Shown here: in pieces, positions 44,852 through 53,746 of the stretch
Layout of the letters: each line of letters begins with the position of its first letter
Position numbering within the stretch: the first letter of the stretch is position 1
Made by a program: the position numbers and the translations under genes
Notes under the pieces: generated by a model
What the model saw: the letters and a program-made list of their open reading frames with translations, nothing else
Told to the model about the DNA's origin: nothing
Databases searched by the model: none
Source: an uncultured Silvanigrella sp.
GTDB lineage: Bacteria > Bdellovibrionota_B > Oligoflexia > Silvanigrellales > Silvanigrellaceae
Length of the DNA stretch: 53,929 nt
Direction of reading: 5' to 3'
Assembly: GCA_903932045.1 (NCBI GenBank)
Contig: CAIZES010000234.1
Coordinates: 1-53,929 of the forward strand

Positions 44852-45721
44852 ATGAGCAAAGACCTTGAAAAAATGTCGCAGCGTCTTGACGATTTTGTGA
44901 CCTCCGTAAGCGGGCTCATGAATCGCCTAGAAAAAGATTTCACCGACATCACTCAACAAACTCGGAGTATGCAAAAAGATATTAACAAACTCAACGAAAA
45001 CGTTCTTTGTTGCCAACGCGAAATTGGAGTTATTCGTGCGGGCCAGGACTCAATTCAGGCCGCATTAGCTCGCACGCTATTCACTACGCCTCGAAGTGAA
45101 CAAGACACACACCGCCACAGTTCCAGTTCGCCAGCGCCATCCAGCGGAATACAAAGCACACCTCAAACTTCAGCCCCCGACAACACTCCACAGGCTGAAA
45201 CGACCACTGAACCTACAAAACTTAAAATGGCCGATTATCTGAAGGCCAAACAATCGGTTTTCGATGTTCGAGTTTTGAACGCGTTTATTACCGCAACCAA
45301 AGCAACATCAAAGGCTCTGTTAACGAAAACTGCGAATTTTGTGCGACCGCAACCTCTTCCGCCTGGAAAATTTGTAACATTTTCCATCGGAGCGCGCATG
45401 AAACTCAGCAAAGGAAACGACTCCGGATACATGGGAGTAGGATTCAAGGATCGGCATTTGAGTGCAATCGTGGCAACTCTTTTTGGAATTCCAGAGTCTG
45501 AAGTTACGGTTGCCCTTGTGAACGATCTTGCCAAAGAATTCTGTAATCAAGTTTTTGGACAGGCGAAATCTGCACTATCCAAGGATGGGATAGAATATAA
45601 TATAACATATCCTGAGATCGCAACAGGATCCCAACTCGATATTAGAAAACATTGGGGCGACGCATATCTTGTACTCATATTTGAAATGGAAGCGAGAGAA
45701 TTCTATGTGATGTTTTGGTGA
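44852..45721 (+). CDS. CheX-type chemotaxis phosphatase with N-terminal coiled coil
   Basis: CheX dephosphorylates CheY-P. The C-terminal 150 residues (from about 140) fit the CheX/CheC fold: FITATKATSKALL, GYMGVGFKDRHLSAIVATLF and the catalytic helix DLAKEFCNQVFGQAKSAL with the E-x-x-N pair. Residues 1-85 form a coiled coil (LMNRLEKDFTDITQQTRSMQ), followed by a Ser/Thr/Pro-rich linker. The start is taken at 44852 with GGAG eight bases upstream; two earlier in-frame ATGs in a 15-bp duplication would add 12 residues. No cheY is in the window. The coiled coil may target the phosphatase to a cluster or another response regulator. Confidence 0.8.
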   Translation: MSKDLEKMSQRLDDFVTSVSGLMNRLEKDFTDITQQTRSMQKDINKLNENVLCCQREIGVIRAGQDSIQAALARTLFTTPRSEQDTHRHSSSSPAPSSGIQSTPQTSAPDNTPQAETTTEPTKLKMADYLKAKQSVFDVRVLNAFITATKATSKALLTKTANFVRPQPLPPGKFVTFSIGARMKLSKGNDSGYMGVGFKDRHLSAIVATLFGIPESEVTVALVNDLAKEFCNQVFGQAKSALSKDGIEYNITYPEIATGSQLDIRKHWGDAYLVLIFEMEAREFYVMFW

Positions 45722-45765
45722 AGAAAGAAAAGCGGAGAGCGAAGAGCGGAGAAGATCTGTTTTCG

Positions 45766-45931
45766 GTTTCCGTTTGCTGTTCCGGTTCGCTGTTCCGGTT
45801 CGCTGTTTCCGTTTGCTGTTTCCGTTCGCTGTTCCCGTTCGCTGTTCCCGTTTGCTGTTCCCGTTTGCTGTTTCCGTTCGCTGTTCCGGTTCGCTGTTCC
45901 CGTTCGCTGTTCCGGTTCGCTGTTTCCGTGA
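45766..45931. repeat. 13-bp tandem repeat array, about 12 copies
   Basis: About twelve copies of GCTGTTCCSGTTY/GCTGTTTCCGTTY fill the gap between the convergent CheX gene and the secreted-protein gene. Variation is confined to three positions. It is the same family as the arrays at 35368 and 39737. It is non-coding in the annotated frames. Confidence 0.93.
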
Positions 45932-45939
45932 CTGAAATA

Positions 45940-46392
45940 CTACCGACGCTGACCTTGGCAGACAAAAGCCTCGCCACCAACAGGTCCCCAGTTGCCGTTG
46001 TTGAGAGCGTCGTAGTAATAGGTGGTTGCTGACGTCCCGTTCACCACATTGCCGGTTTCGCCGCCGAAAATACTAAACTCATATTTTGCTGCGGTTTGCG
46101 GCGCAACTGGATAGGTGATTGCAAAAAGCCAACGGCCATAAGGATACTCATTGGTCGGAGTGTTATCAAACACGCCCTGCAAGTTGCCTTCTTGCGAGAC
46201 TAGCAGCGCTTGGTTTGCGTTTTGCTGGATAGCAAAGCTTTTTTGCACAATAGACCCCGGCTGCCCAGGCTGAATAGGGCCCGACGAAGCCACCATTCGG
46301 CAAGTGAAAACCCAGTTACCCTGAATATTGTTGATTTGCGCAAAGGCATTGGTTGAAAAAGCAACAGCAAAGAGTGCGATTGATTTGGTCAT
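45940..46392 (-). CDS. Secreted protein of unknown function
   Basis: A 150-residue protein with a signal peptide MTKSIALFAVAFSTNAFA. The ATG at 46392 is chosen because GGAG lies six bases upstream; longer in-frame starts would spoil the signal. The mature part is beta-rich and polar (IQGNWVFTCRMVASS, KSFAIQQNANQALLVSQEGN, EFSIFGGETGNVVNG), with one Cys near each end, probably a disulfide. It resembles lipocalin-like "NW.F.C" domains only loosely, so no family is claimed. Its 3' end borders a 13-bp tandem array. Confidence 0.65.
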   Translation of the reverse strand: MTKSIALFAVAFSTNAFAQINNIQGNWVFTCRMVASSGPIQPGQPGSIVQKSFAIQQNANQALLVSQEGNLQGVFDNTPTNEYPYGRWLFAITYPVAPQTAAKYEFSIFGGETGNVVNGTSATTYYYDALNNGNWGPVGGEAFVCQGQRR

Positions 46393-46661
46393 AACTTTCT
46401 CCATAAAAACAAATAAATAAAACAATAAAACCAACAGATAAGCAATTAACAAACGCTATATGACACGATGTTCCCGCTGGGTCAAGGCAATGTCTCGACA
46501 CCGTTGGGGCACACTGAGATGCAATGAACCTGCCCAGCCTTCACTCTCTGCTGCTTACTGCCATACTCCAATCCCAAACACTCTTCGCACGACAATTGCT
46601 CGACAAGTTTTGCCGTTCACTTAGAACGGAACATTTCATAATAGAACACGGGAAAAATTTT

Positions 46662-47583
46662 ATGAAACACTCAAAATGCGCTTCAATTTTACTTTTTCTA
46701 ACAGCATGCTCCTCTCAAACGAATACAGACCCCAATAAAGGAGACAATAACCCCACCACAAGCGCGCGTAGCATGCCCTTTAGTATTATAACCGTGCCGA
46801 GTTTTTCGCCCGGAACTATTTTTGGTCAGGGAGTGAATACATATCTTGGAATAACCGACATTGAAAATTTGGGAGTCTGTGTTCAAATTCCACGAATAAT
46901 ACCCCCTCCACAATTCAACGGAACAACCGTGGAACTCAAAATTCATCAGATCAAAACGGGACAAGAATTCGTTTTTCAAAAGAATCACCGATGACACAGT
47001 TTACATCAAACTTTCTATCTCACGCGGTTTTAAAGTGTACAATTCGCCTACTGCAACCATTTCAGACGAAAATATGACCGCATTTGAAACACACCCAGAT
47101 TCTTTTATGCAGCGTTGTGGAAATGCAGATATTGGAGGAGTGCGAGCAGCTATCCGTGTGGAAGGCGTCATGGAATGCAAATCTTCAACGGTCGACCAAA
47201 AACTAGGCATGGAAAATGCCCTAAAAATAGGTATTGCTGGAGGGGGAATAGCAGCACAAACATCGGTGACACAGGCATTTTCCAATTTACAAAAAATATC
47301 AAACAACAGTTGTTCCTTCTATCTTTTTAGTAAAGGCGGCCTTGTTGAAAATGGAGTTGACCTTTCTGGCGATTCTCAAAAATTTATAGCCTCGGCAGTA
47401 GATTTTGTTTTGAAGTCGGGCCCAGAAAAAGCCGTTCCTGCGGAAATCACTCTCAAACCATACTCCACAGTAGGCACAAACTCTTTTATTTACAATGTTT
47501 ACCCAAAACTCGACACTTTCAAGTTTCAAGCAAGTTTGTTAAAAATGACAAAAAACACTTGGATCGGGATATTCAACGTTTGA
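46662..47583 (+). pseudogene. Lipoprotein gene with an internal frameshift
   Basis: The first part begins MKHSKCASILLFLTAC (lipobox LTAC, Cys 16) and runs in one frame to a TGA at 46992. A second frame takes over smoothly and continues without a break to 47583. Removing one base in the run TTTTTCAAAAG near 46972-46981 joins VELKIHQIKTGQEFVF to RITDDTVYIKLSISRGFKVY and gives a continuous chain of about 306 residues. The joined product has cysteines in both halves and an Ala/Gly-rich centre. This is a real frameshift, a slippage-controlled gene or a sequencing error. No family was recognised. Confidence 0.7.
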
Positions 47584-47600
47584 CAGATATTTTGCTATAA

Positions 47601-48497
47601 TCAACTCTTGCTATAAACAGACGCTTTCACATTGCGAAACTGGTGATCAATTCCCTGCAACGGCTCTGAATGACCAACAAACAAATGACCATGTGGCTTA
47701 AGCGACTCCCACATTCTTCGAATCACGGTCTCCCGAGTTTCGTCTTTAAAATAGATCAAAACATTTCTCAGAAAGGTAACATCAAAGCGAAGATCTCCAA
47801 AATCGGAAAGGTCCTCCAACAAATTGTGAGTACGAAACTTCACCACGTCCCGCAAGTCCTTGCCCACCTTATAAAAACCAGCATTTTTCCCGGTCCCTCT
47901 CTGAAAATATTTATGCAATAGATCGGGCCTAATAACGTGCACAACGTCCGATGAATAAACCCCTTCCGAGGCGCGAGCTACAACAGATGTATCAATGTCG
48001 GTTCCAAGAATTTTGTAATCCCATCCAGCCAAATCAGGCTGTGACTGAAAAAATTCAGAAAGCACAATGCCCAAGGTATAAACCTCTTCGCCCGACGAAC
48101 ACGCAGCCGACCACACACGCAATTTTTTGCTGCGCTCGGTGCTCACAATCTTTGGCAAAAGAACATCCTTGAGGTAGTCAAAATGCTCTGACTCCCGAAA
48201 AAAGTCGGTTTTATGGGTTGTGAGTGAATTGATAAGATATTCACGTTCCTCCGGATGAGCACGCAAATACGAAATGTATGCGCGAAACCCCTCCAGCTTC
48301 AAATCGGCAATTCGTTTCGCCAATCGCACCTGAATCATGGGAATTTTGTGAGTGTCTAAGAACACGCCACTCACCTCGTGCATCAAATTGCTGATGTAAG
48401 TAAATTCAAACTCACCCAAATCCGACGCTTGTTTCAGATCTCCAACTCCAATTTCACTCTGAGCAACGAAACCGGAACTCTGCAACGGACTTTTCAT
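47601..48497 (-). CDS. cheR: Chemotaxis protein methyltransferase CheR
   Basis: CheR methylates glutamates of chemoreceptors with SAM. The 298 residues contain the N-terminal helical domain (RLAKRIADLKLEGFRAYISYL), the linker TTHKTDFFRESEHFDYL, the SAM loop RVWSAACSSGEEVYTL, ILGTDIDTSVVARASEGVY, and RNVLIYF with the closing GHLFVGHSEPL. There is no C-terminal TPR. It is divergent from cheA across 181 bp, and its end lies 17 bp from a convergent lipoprotein gene. The MCP at 16652 is a likely substrate. Confidence 0.95.
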   Translation of the reverse strand: MKSPLQSSGFVAQSEIGVGDLKQASDLGEFEFTYISNLMHEVSGVFLDTHKIPMIQVRLAKRIADLKLEGFRAYISYLRAHPEEREYLINSLTTHKTDFFRESEHFDYLKDVLLPKIVSTERSKKLRVWSAACSSGEEVYTLGIVLSEFFQSQPDLAGWDYKILGTDIDTSVVARASEGVYSSDVVHVIRPDLLHKYFQRGTGKNAGFYKVGKDLRDVVKFRTHNLLEDLSDFGDLRFDVTFLRNVLIYFKDETRETVIRRMWESLKPHGHLFVGHSEPLQGIDHQFRNVKASVYSKS

Positions 48498-48678
48498 TCC
48501 AACGCACTCCTACGCTGACTCTGATTCACAAAAGATATCGACATTGTGCCCCAAACGGCTCCAAAAGCAAACACACACACACACGGGTGACGTTTGCATG
48601 ACATAGGCAACATCATGTGTTTCGATTTTACCAGCAATCTCCGCTAAGATATTTTGTGAAGATTAAAGGAGACCTTAA

Positions 48679-50535
48679 ATGGCACTGGAAATATCGGACG
48701 CGGAACTCAAAGAACTGATCGACTGCCTCCTTCAGGAGTCGACAGAAACAGTTGCTCGTGCCGAAACAAACATTCTTAAACTTGAAGGAGATCCCAGCAA
48801 TAAAAAGAGTATTGAAGAGGTTTTTCGGGCAGTTCACACCATAAAGGGCTCGGCAGCTGGCGTTGGTCTCACTGGTCTTTCCTCCTTCGCTCACGAACTC
48901 GAGAATCTTCTTTCGGAAGTAAAAAAAGGTCGCACAGTAACTCCTGCTCTGATCTCCGTTTTATTGATTGGTGTAGACGCAATCCGCAGGTGGTTTCAGG
49001 AAATTGCTCGCGGAAATAAAGAAAACGTTGATGTCCAAGAAGCTCTTGATGCTCTAAAATCGCTTACGGTTGAGGACGAATTACAACAAGCGCTATCAAA
49101 CTCTGACGATGGGATCATGTTTATTTTGGATCCAAAGTCGGGCGCACCCCTTTCAAAACCAACAGCTCTCAGCGACATTGGCTCTCCCAAAAAACGAGTC
49201 GCTCCAAGTCCCAATCCGACACAGACAGCAACACGAACAACAGGACAAGACCAAACACCAGCAACCGCACAGGCAGGAATGCCAGCACCCACGCGTCAAG
49301 AACCAAAAGAATCCCCTGAAACCGAGACTTCCAACGACGATCTCGTGACTCTTCCGATGAAAAAAATAGAATCACTTCTCGATCTTTTTGGCGAACAAGT
49401 GATTCTTCATTCTATTCTCGAAAACATCAAAAATGATCTCGATGTCGAAAAGGATCAAGCCAAACGTACAATAGATCTTTTGAGCAAAATAACCTACAAT
49501 CTGCAAAACGCAGCCATGTCACTTCGCCTTGTTTCGTTGCGAAGTTTTTTTATGAAAATGAAACGAACCGTGCGTGATGCCAGCATTCAACTCAAAAAAG
49601 ATGTGCAACTCATTTGCGAGGGCGAGGACACAGAACTCGACAAACACATGGCCGATAAACTTGCATCATTCGTAACCCACATGATGCGAAACTCAGTTGA
49701 TCATGGAGTTGAAGACTCCGAAAAACGTATCGCCGCAGGAAAGCCGGCAAAAGGCACCATAGTGATGCAAGCCTATTTGCATGGAGGTTTCTTTTATCTC
49801 AGTATTGTTGACGATGGTGGCGGCATAAACAAAGCAAAGGTAAAAGAAAAGGCCATACGTCAAGGACTCATTTCCGAAACACAAGTTCTTTCCGAAGATG
49901 AAATTCTTCAACTCATATTCGAACCAGGATTTTCCACAAAAGAACAGGCCACAGAACTTTCTGGGCGTGGTTTTGGAATGGACATCGCGCTCACCGAAAT
50001 CACACGCTTGCATGGCACTCTCACCGTGAGCTCTGAAGAAGGAAAATCGACGGAATTTCTGATACGACTTCCATTGACTCTTGCTATTTTCAACGGCGTC
50101 GCAATACGAGCCGGGCAAGATACCTTTATACTGCCCAGCTCGGAGGTTATTGATTTTGAGCAGCTCAGAGGAGTTGAGAATATTTCACTCGATCCCAAAC
50201 GCACGCTGGTGAATATTAAAGACCGTGTTATGCCTCTTATTCCGCTAGCAGAAACCCTGAGCATGAACAGAAATGCAGTGGAACACCGCAAGAAAAAGCA
50301 AAACACCGATTTAAATTCGGCAGGAGTCGCCATACTTGTTCGCAAGAACGGAGTCGATCATGCTCTCAAAGTAGACGAGCTCATTGGCATTCAGCGCGTG
50401 GTTCTCAAGAATCTTGGGAAGGAACTGAAGGGATGTCCAGCTGTCACAGGAGGAGCCATTCTTTCGGACGGTAGAGTTGCACTCATACTTGAAGCGCAGA
50501 AGGTTTTAGAAATTTGGGAAGCTTCTGTTCGTTAG
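48679..50535 (+). CDS. cheA: Chemotaxis histidine kinase CheA
   Basis: CheA autophosphorylates and passes phosphate to CheY and CheB. Domains in order: HPt (P1) with phospho-His53 in FRAVHTIKGSAAGVG, and a Thr/Pro/Gln-rich linker (about 150-225) in place of a recognisable CheY-docking P2. The dimerisation P3 and ATP-binding P4 follow, with the N-box MMRNSVDHGVED, G1 DDGGGINKAK and G2 GFSTKEQATELSGRGFGMDI. The CheW-like P5 ends the protein. The 618 residues are about 40 shorter than E. coli CheA. AAAGGAG precedes the ATG. cheW follows 81 bp later. Confidence 0.95.
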   Translation: MALEISDAELKELIDCLLQESTETVARAETNILKLEGDPSNKKSIEEVFRAVHTIKGSAAGVGLTGLSSFAHELENLLSEVKKGRTVTPALISVLLIGVDAIRRWFQEIARGNKENVDVQEALDALKSLTVEDELQQALSNSDDGIMFILDPKSGAPLSKPTALSDIGSPKKRVAPSPNPTQTATRTTGQDQTPATAQAGMPAPTRQEPKESPETETSNDDLVTLPMKKIESLLDLFGEQVILHSILENIKNDLDVEKDQAKRTIDLLSKITYNLQNAAMSLRLVSLRSFFMKMKRTVRDASIQLKKDVQLICEGEDTELDKHMADKLASFVTHMMRNSVDHGVEDSEKRIAAGKPAKGTIVMQAYLHGGFFYLSIVDDGGGINKAKVKEKAIRQGLISETQVLSEDEILQLIFEPGFSTKEQATELSGRGFGMDIALTEITRLHGTLTVSSEEGKSTEFLIRLPLTLAIFNGVAIRAGQDTFILPSSEVIDFEQLRGVENISLDPKRTLVNIKDRVMPLIPLAETLSMNRNAVEHRKKKQNTDLNSAGVAILVRKNGVDHALKVDELIGIQRVVLKNLGKELKGCPAVTGGAILSDGRVALILEAQKVLEIWEASVR

Positions 50536-50616
50536 CCAATTGATCGAGTTTACTCCTCTTGGGAAAGCGCGCAGGCGCAAAGCACCGTCGCACCAAGATG
50601 CTTTTAGGGAAATCTT

Positions 50617-51105
50617 ATGAATACAGAATTGACTCTGTCTGAGAACGAAAATACAGAAGCAAAATCCTTGCCGCAAAAATATCTTGTGTGGTTGGTGGGC
50701 GAACAGCGCTACGCCATCAAACTTTCGCAAGTTCGAGAAGTGATTGCCATGCCGCCAGTTACAGATCTCCCTGTGCATCACAAAACGTTAAAGGGCGTTT
50801 TTAATCTCCGAGGAAAAATTATAAGTGTGGCAGACCTTCGCGATAAACTGTCTTGCGTGCGCAACCACAAGTCACTGAAACCATTTATTCTAGCCATAGA
50901 AATTGATGGCCTCGAAATTGGAACCATCGTTGATGACGTTGCTGAAGTCATGGAAATTGCCTCGCATCAAATTCAAGATGACATTGAAAGCAATACTCAT
51001 CTCAATGCGAGACGGGAATATGTTTCTGGAATTGTGTTGCGCAATGAACCACAAAACGACACAACACTTATTTTGAACATGAGATGCCTGATGGAGCTAA
51101 ATTAA
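50617..51105 (+). CDS. cheW: Chemotaxis coupling protein CheW
   Basis: CheW links receptors to CheA. The 162-residue protein is a single CheW domain: KYLVWLVGEQRYAIKLSQVR, VIAMPPVTDLPVHHKTLKGV, FNLRGKIISVADLRDKL and IGTIVDDVAEVMEI. It stops directly before the CheD-CheB fusion, so the two are translationally coupled. An N-terminal tail of about 20 residues precedes the domain. Confidence 0.95.
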   Translation: MNTELTLSENENTEAKSLPQKYLVWLVGEQRYAIKLSQVREVIAMPPVTDLPVHHKTLKGVFNLRGKIISVADLRDKLSCVRNHKSLKPFILAIEIDGLEIGTIVDDVAEVMEIASHQIQDDIESNTHLNARREYVSGIVLRNEPQNDTTLILNMRCLMELN

Positions 51106-52827
51106 ATGCCTATCAGAATCAACAATCCGTTTGATGCGAACTCAAAACTCGAACTTCAGCCAGGCGAATTCTACGTTGCTCACGAACCAACTCTTCTCAC
51201 AACGGTTCTGGGAAGTTGTGTGGCTCTTTGTATTTTCGACAGGCGACTTGGTATTGGGGGGATGAATCATTTTCTTTTGCCCAAACCGCAAACAACATCA
51301 GACTCCAACGATAATCCATACAAGTATGCAAACCACTGCATCCCCGCTCTCCTTAAGGAGTTCAAGAAGGCTGGATCAAATCCAACCGATCTTGATATCA
51401 AAATCTTGGGAGGCGCAAACATTTTCGACAGCAATGCCGAATCCTTTTCCAGTGCTGTTGGACGCGAAAATATTGCGGCAGCAAGAACTATTTTACAATT
51501 ATTTGGAATGGCAATTTCAGGAGAAAATGTAGGCGGAGACCAGGGACGCAGAGTAGAACTCAATACAGCCACCGGCGAACTTCGATTTCAAAAACTTCAC
51601 TCCAAACAAACGGGTTCCCAAACGGGTTCCCAAATGGGTTCCCAAACGGGTTCCCAAATGGGTTCCCAAACGGGTTCCCAAATGGGTTCCCAAACGGGTT
51701 CCCAAATGGGTTCCCATGCAGCAAGTCACAAATCTCCCGCAAACAGCAAGGAACTAAAAAACAAAGGCCCAATAAAAGTCCTCATTGTTGACGACGCAAA
51801 GCCGATGCGCATGATTCTCAGAAAAATTATTGATGCAACGCCGGGCTTCAAAGTGATTGCCGAAGCAGAATCGGCGGCGGAAGCCATTCTGGCGAGAAAA
51901 AAGGAACGCCCAGACGTTATTACCCTAGATATTAATATGCCAGAAATGGATGGCGTTACCTATTTAAAACAGTATATGCCCGTTGATCCCATTCCAACTG
52001 TTGTGGTTACATCCTATTCTGCTGCCGATTCTCCGCAAGTTTTAGATGCCTTAGCTCATGGTGCATTTGATCATCTTGGAAAACCAACAATGAGCGACAT
52101 GGATGCCTATTCGGAACTTCTTATTGAAACATTGCGAGCAGCCAACGCAAACAAAGGAAAATCACGACTCAAAACAACCTCAATTAAACAGCTCACAATA
52201 AACAACCCTAGCCCTATTCTCGACAAAACTCTTATCGTCATTGGTGCCTCCACGGGCGGAACAGAAGCACTGCGCGTTGTACTTAGGTCACTTCCAGCCA
52301 ACACTCCTCCCATACTCATTGTGCAGCACATTCCTCCCATTTTTTCGAGAACTTTTGCAGAGTCACTCAACGAAAGTTGCGCAATGCGATCCAAAGAGGC
52401 CGCCCATGGAGATCTTGTTGAGAGAGGAAACATTTATGTGGCTCCTGGAGGCCTTCACATAAAACTGGTAGGAGCGGGAACAACTCTACGCATTGAAACC
52501 AACGACGAGCCACCTGTGAATCGCTTTAGACCCTCGGTCGATTTTATGTTTCACTCTGTACGGGACGTCATGCAAAAACGAAAAGATCTTCGCGTTATTG
52601 GAGTTCTCTTAACAGGAATGGGTGCCGATGGTGCCGAGGGATTGCTAGCCCTCCGTAAAGGAGGCGCTGAAACCATTGCGCAAGACGAAGCAACATCGGT
52701 GGTTTTTGGTATGCCCAAGGAGGCCATCAACCGTGGTGCCGCAAAATATATTACTGGTGTTACAGAGGTAGGTCCAAAAGTCGTTGAAATTGTCAATCGT
52801 CTTGGTCGCTCCAATGATACCGTTTAG
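51106..52827 (+). CDS. CheD-CheB fusion: receptor deamidase plus response-regulator methylesterase
   Basis: A 573-residue fusion. Residues 1-165 are CheD, a glutamine deamidase: the catalytic Cys is in TTVLGSCVALCIFD and the His in GGMNHFLLPKP, with ILGGANIF later. Residues 168-203 are nine four-residue repeats (QTGS/QMGS), from a 12-bp tandem array. Residues 220-345 are a CheY-like receiver with Asp in TLDINMPEMDG, followed by the methylesterase: Ser in IGASTGGTEAL, His in VQHIPPIFSRTF, Asp in LLTGMGADGAEG. Both enzymes act on the same receptor glutamines, so one chain could couple deamidation to phosphorylation from CheA. The start adjoins the cheW stop. Confidence 0.93.
   Translation: MPIRINNPFDANSKLELQPGEFYVAHEPTLLTTVLGSCVALCIFDRRLGIGGMNHFLLPKPQTTSDSNDNPYKYANHCIPALLKEFKKAGSNPTDLDIKILGGANIFDSNAESFSSAVGRENIAAARTILQLFGMAISGENVGGDQGRRVELNTATGELRFQKLHSKQTGSQTGSQMGSQTGSQMGSQTGSQMGSQTGSQMGSHAASHKSPANSKELKNKGPIKVLIVDDAKPMRMILRKIIDATPGFKVIAEAESAAEAILARKKERPDVITLDINMPEMDGVTYLKQYMPVDPIPTVVVTSYSAADSPQVLDALAHGAFDHLGKPTMSDMDAYSELLIETLRAANANKGKSRLKTTSIKQLTINNPSPILDKTLIVIGASTGGTEALRVVLRSLPANTPPILIVQHIPPIFSRTFAESLNESCAMRSKEAAHGDLVERGNIYVAPGGLHIKLVGAGTTLRIETNDEPPVNRFRPSVDFMFHSVRDVMQKRKDLRVIGVLLTGMGADGAEGLLALRKGGAETIAQDEATSVVFGMPKEAINRGAAKYITGVTEVGPKVVEIVNRLGRSNDTV
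51607..51714 (+). repeat. 12-bp coding tandem repeat x9 in the CheD-CheB linker
   Basis: Nine in-frame copies of CAAACGGGTTCC/CAAATGGGTTCC encode alternating QTGS and QMGS. Because the unit is four codons, copy-number change would alter linker length without breaking the frame. Confidence 0.95.
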
Positions 52828-52879
52828 CGAAGATACCGTTTAGCGAAGATACCGTTTAGCGAAGATACTATTTAGAGAA
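52816..52879 (+). repeat. 16-bp tandem repeat x4 over the CheD-CheB stop codon
   Basis: Three perfect copies of GATACCGTTTAGCGAA and one degenerate copy begin inside the last codons of the CheD-CheB gene. Each copy carries a TAG, so the 3' end has been copied downstream. The last copy merges into the AAAGGA site of the next gene. Confidence 0.93.
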
Positions 52880-52888
52880 AGGAAAACA

Positions 52889-53740
52889 ATGGGAAACGTT
52901 AACAATAATTTCTTTTACAAAAAACATCGCGAGCCTCAAAACGCAACATTGCCATATCCTGCAAACGAAATTGTTGCAGGACTTTCAGCCCCCATCGAGG
53001 CTGTGGCTTTTTTGTGGCGGCGCAAAGGTCTTTTTGTGACTGCGTTGTTTTCACACCTTTTCATCTTTGGAGGATATATTTGGGCAGTCACTCTCTTGGT
53101 CATTCCCAAACTTCTGCTTCTACTGAACCCATTCTTAGGCGCATTTCAAGGTTCTCAAATTCCGATATCAGTGTTTGAAACTCTGGTTATGGTTGCCATT
53201 TATGTTTTGAGTGCTATTTTGTATTCCATTATTGGCGTCCCCATTGCGAACCTTATTTTGAGCCCTCTTTTTGACATCATCACAACTCGCGCCTATCAGT
53301 CCATCGCAAACGTCGAACTTCGCGACATTGAGTGGTCCTCCTTCGCAAAAAGCTTTTTGCTGGAAATCATCAAATTCGCATTCCTAGCAGGTTTGTTTGT
53401 GGCAACAATACTTTCCACACTCATGCTTTTTCTCTCACCTTTGGTATTTCTTTTTGCTGTGTGGTTCTATGGTTGGCAAGAAATGGACCGAACCCTTTGT
53501 CTCACAGGGTTCCATTGGCGCAAACGCCTTTGGTTTGGAGTCAAACATTTTCCAGCATGCGCAAGCTTAGGCCTTTGGTTTTATCTTCCAATCTTGGGCT
53601 CACTTCTTTCGTTTGTGATGGCTGCAGCGGGAGGAATTCTTGTGGCACGGGTTCAATCGGAAAAAGACAAACTTGACATCCAATCTTTCAATTCAAAAAG
53701 TGCTGGACCTCGTTATGATGCTTTCGATGAACGACGCTGA
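52889..53740 (+). CDS. EI24/CysZ-like integral membrane protein
   Basis: A 283-residue membrane protein with about five to six helices. After a polar N-terminus it reads GLSAPIEAVAFLWRRKGL, then GVPIANLILSPLFDIITTRA and LEIIKFAFLAGLFVATI, the layout of the EI24 family. That family includes CysZ, a sulfate transporter of gammaproteobacteria. No cysteine-biosynthesis gene is nearby, so sulfate transport is not claimed. AAAGGA lies nine bases before the ATG. It may be co-transcribed with the chemotaxis genes across the 16-bp array. Confidence 0.8.
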   Translation: MGNVNNNFFYKKHREPQNATLPYPANEIVAGLSAPIEAVAFLWRRKGLFVTALFSHLFIFGGYIWAVTLLVIPKLLLLLNPFLGAFQGSQIPISVFETLVMVAIYVLSAILYSIIGVPIANLILSPLFDIITTRAYQSIANVELRDIEWSSFAKSFLLEIIKFAFLAGLFVATILSTLMLFLSPLVFLFAVWFYGWQEMDRTLCLTGFHWRKRLWFGVKHFPACASLGLWFYLPILGSLLSFVMAAAGGILVARVQSEKDKLDIQSFNSKSAGPRYDAFDERR

Positions 53741-53746
53741 AAGTTA

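Noticed and set aside
45766-45931. CRISPR array
   Set aside because: Units are contiguous 13-bp copies without unique spacers, and no cas gene is present.
52889-53740. Calling the EI24-type gene cysZ
   Set aside because: Family resemblance only; no sulfate-assimilation genes nearby and the sequence has a different N-terminus.
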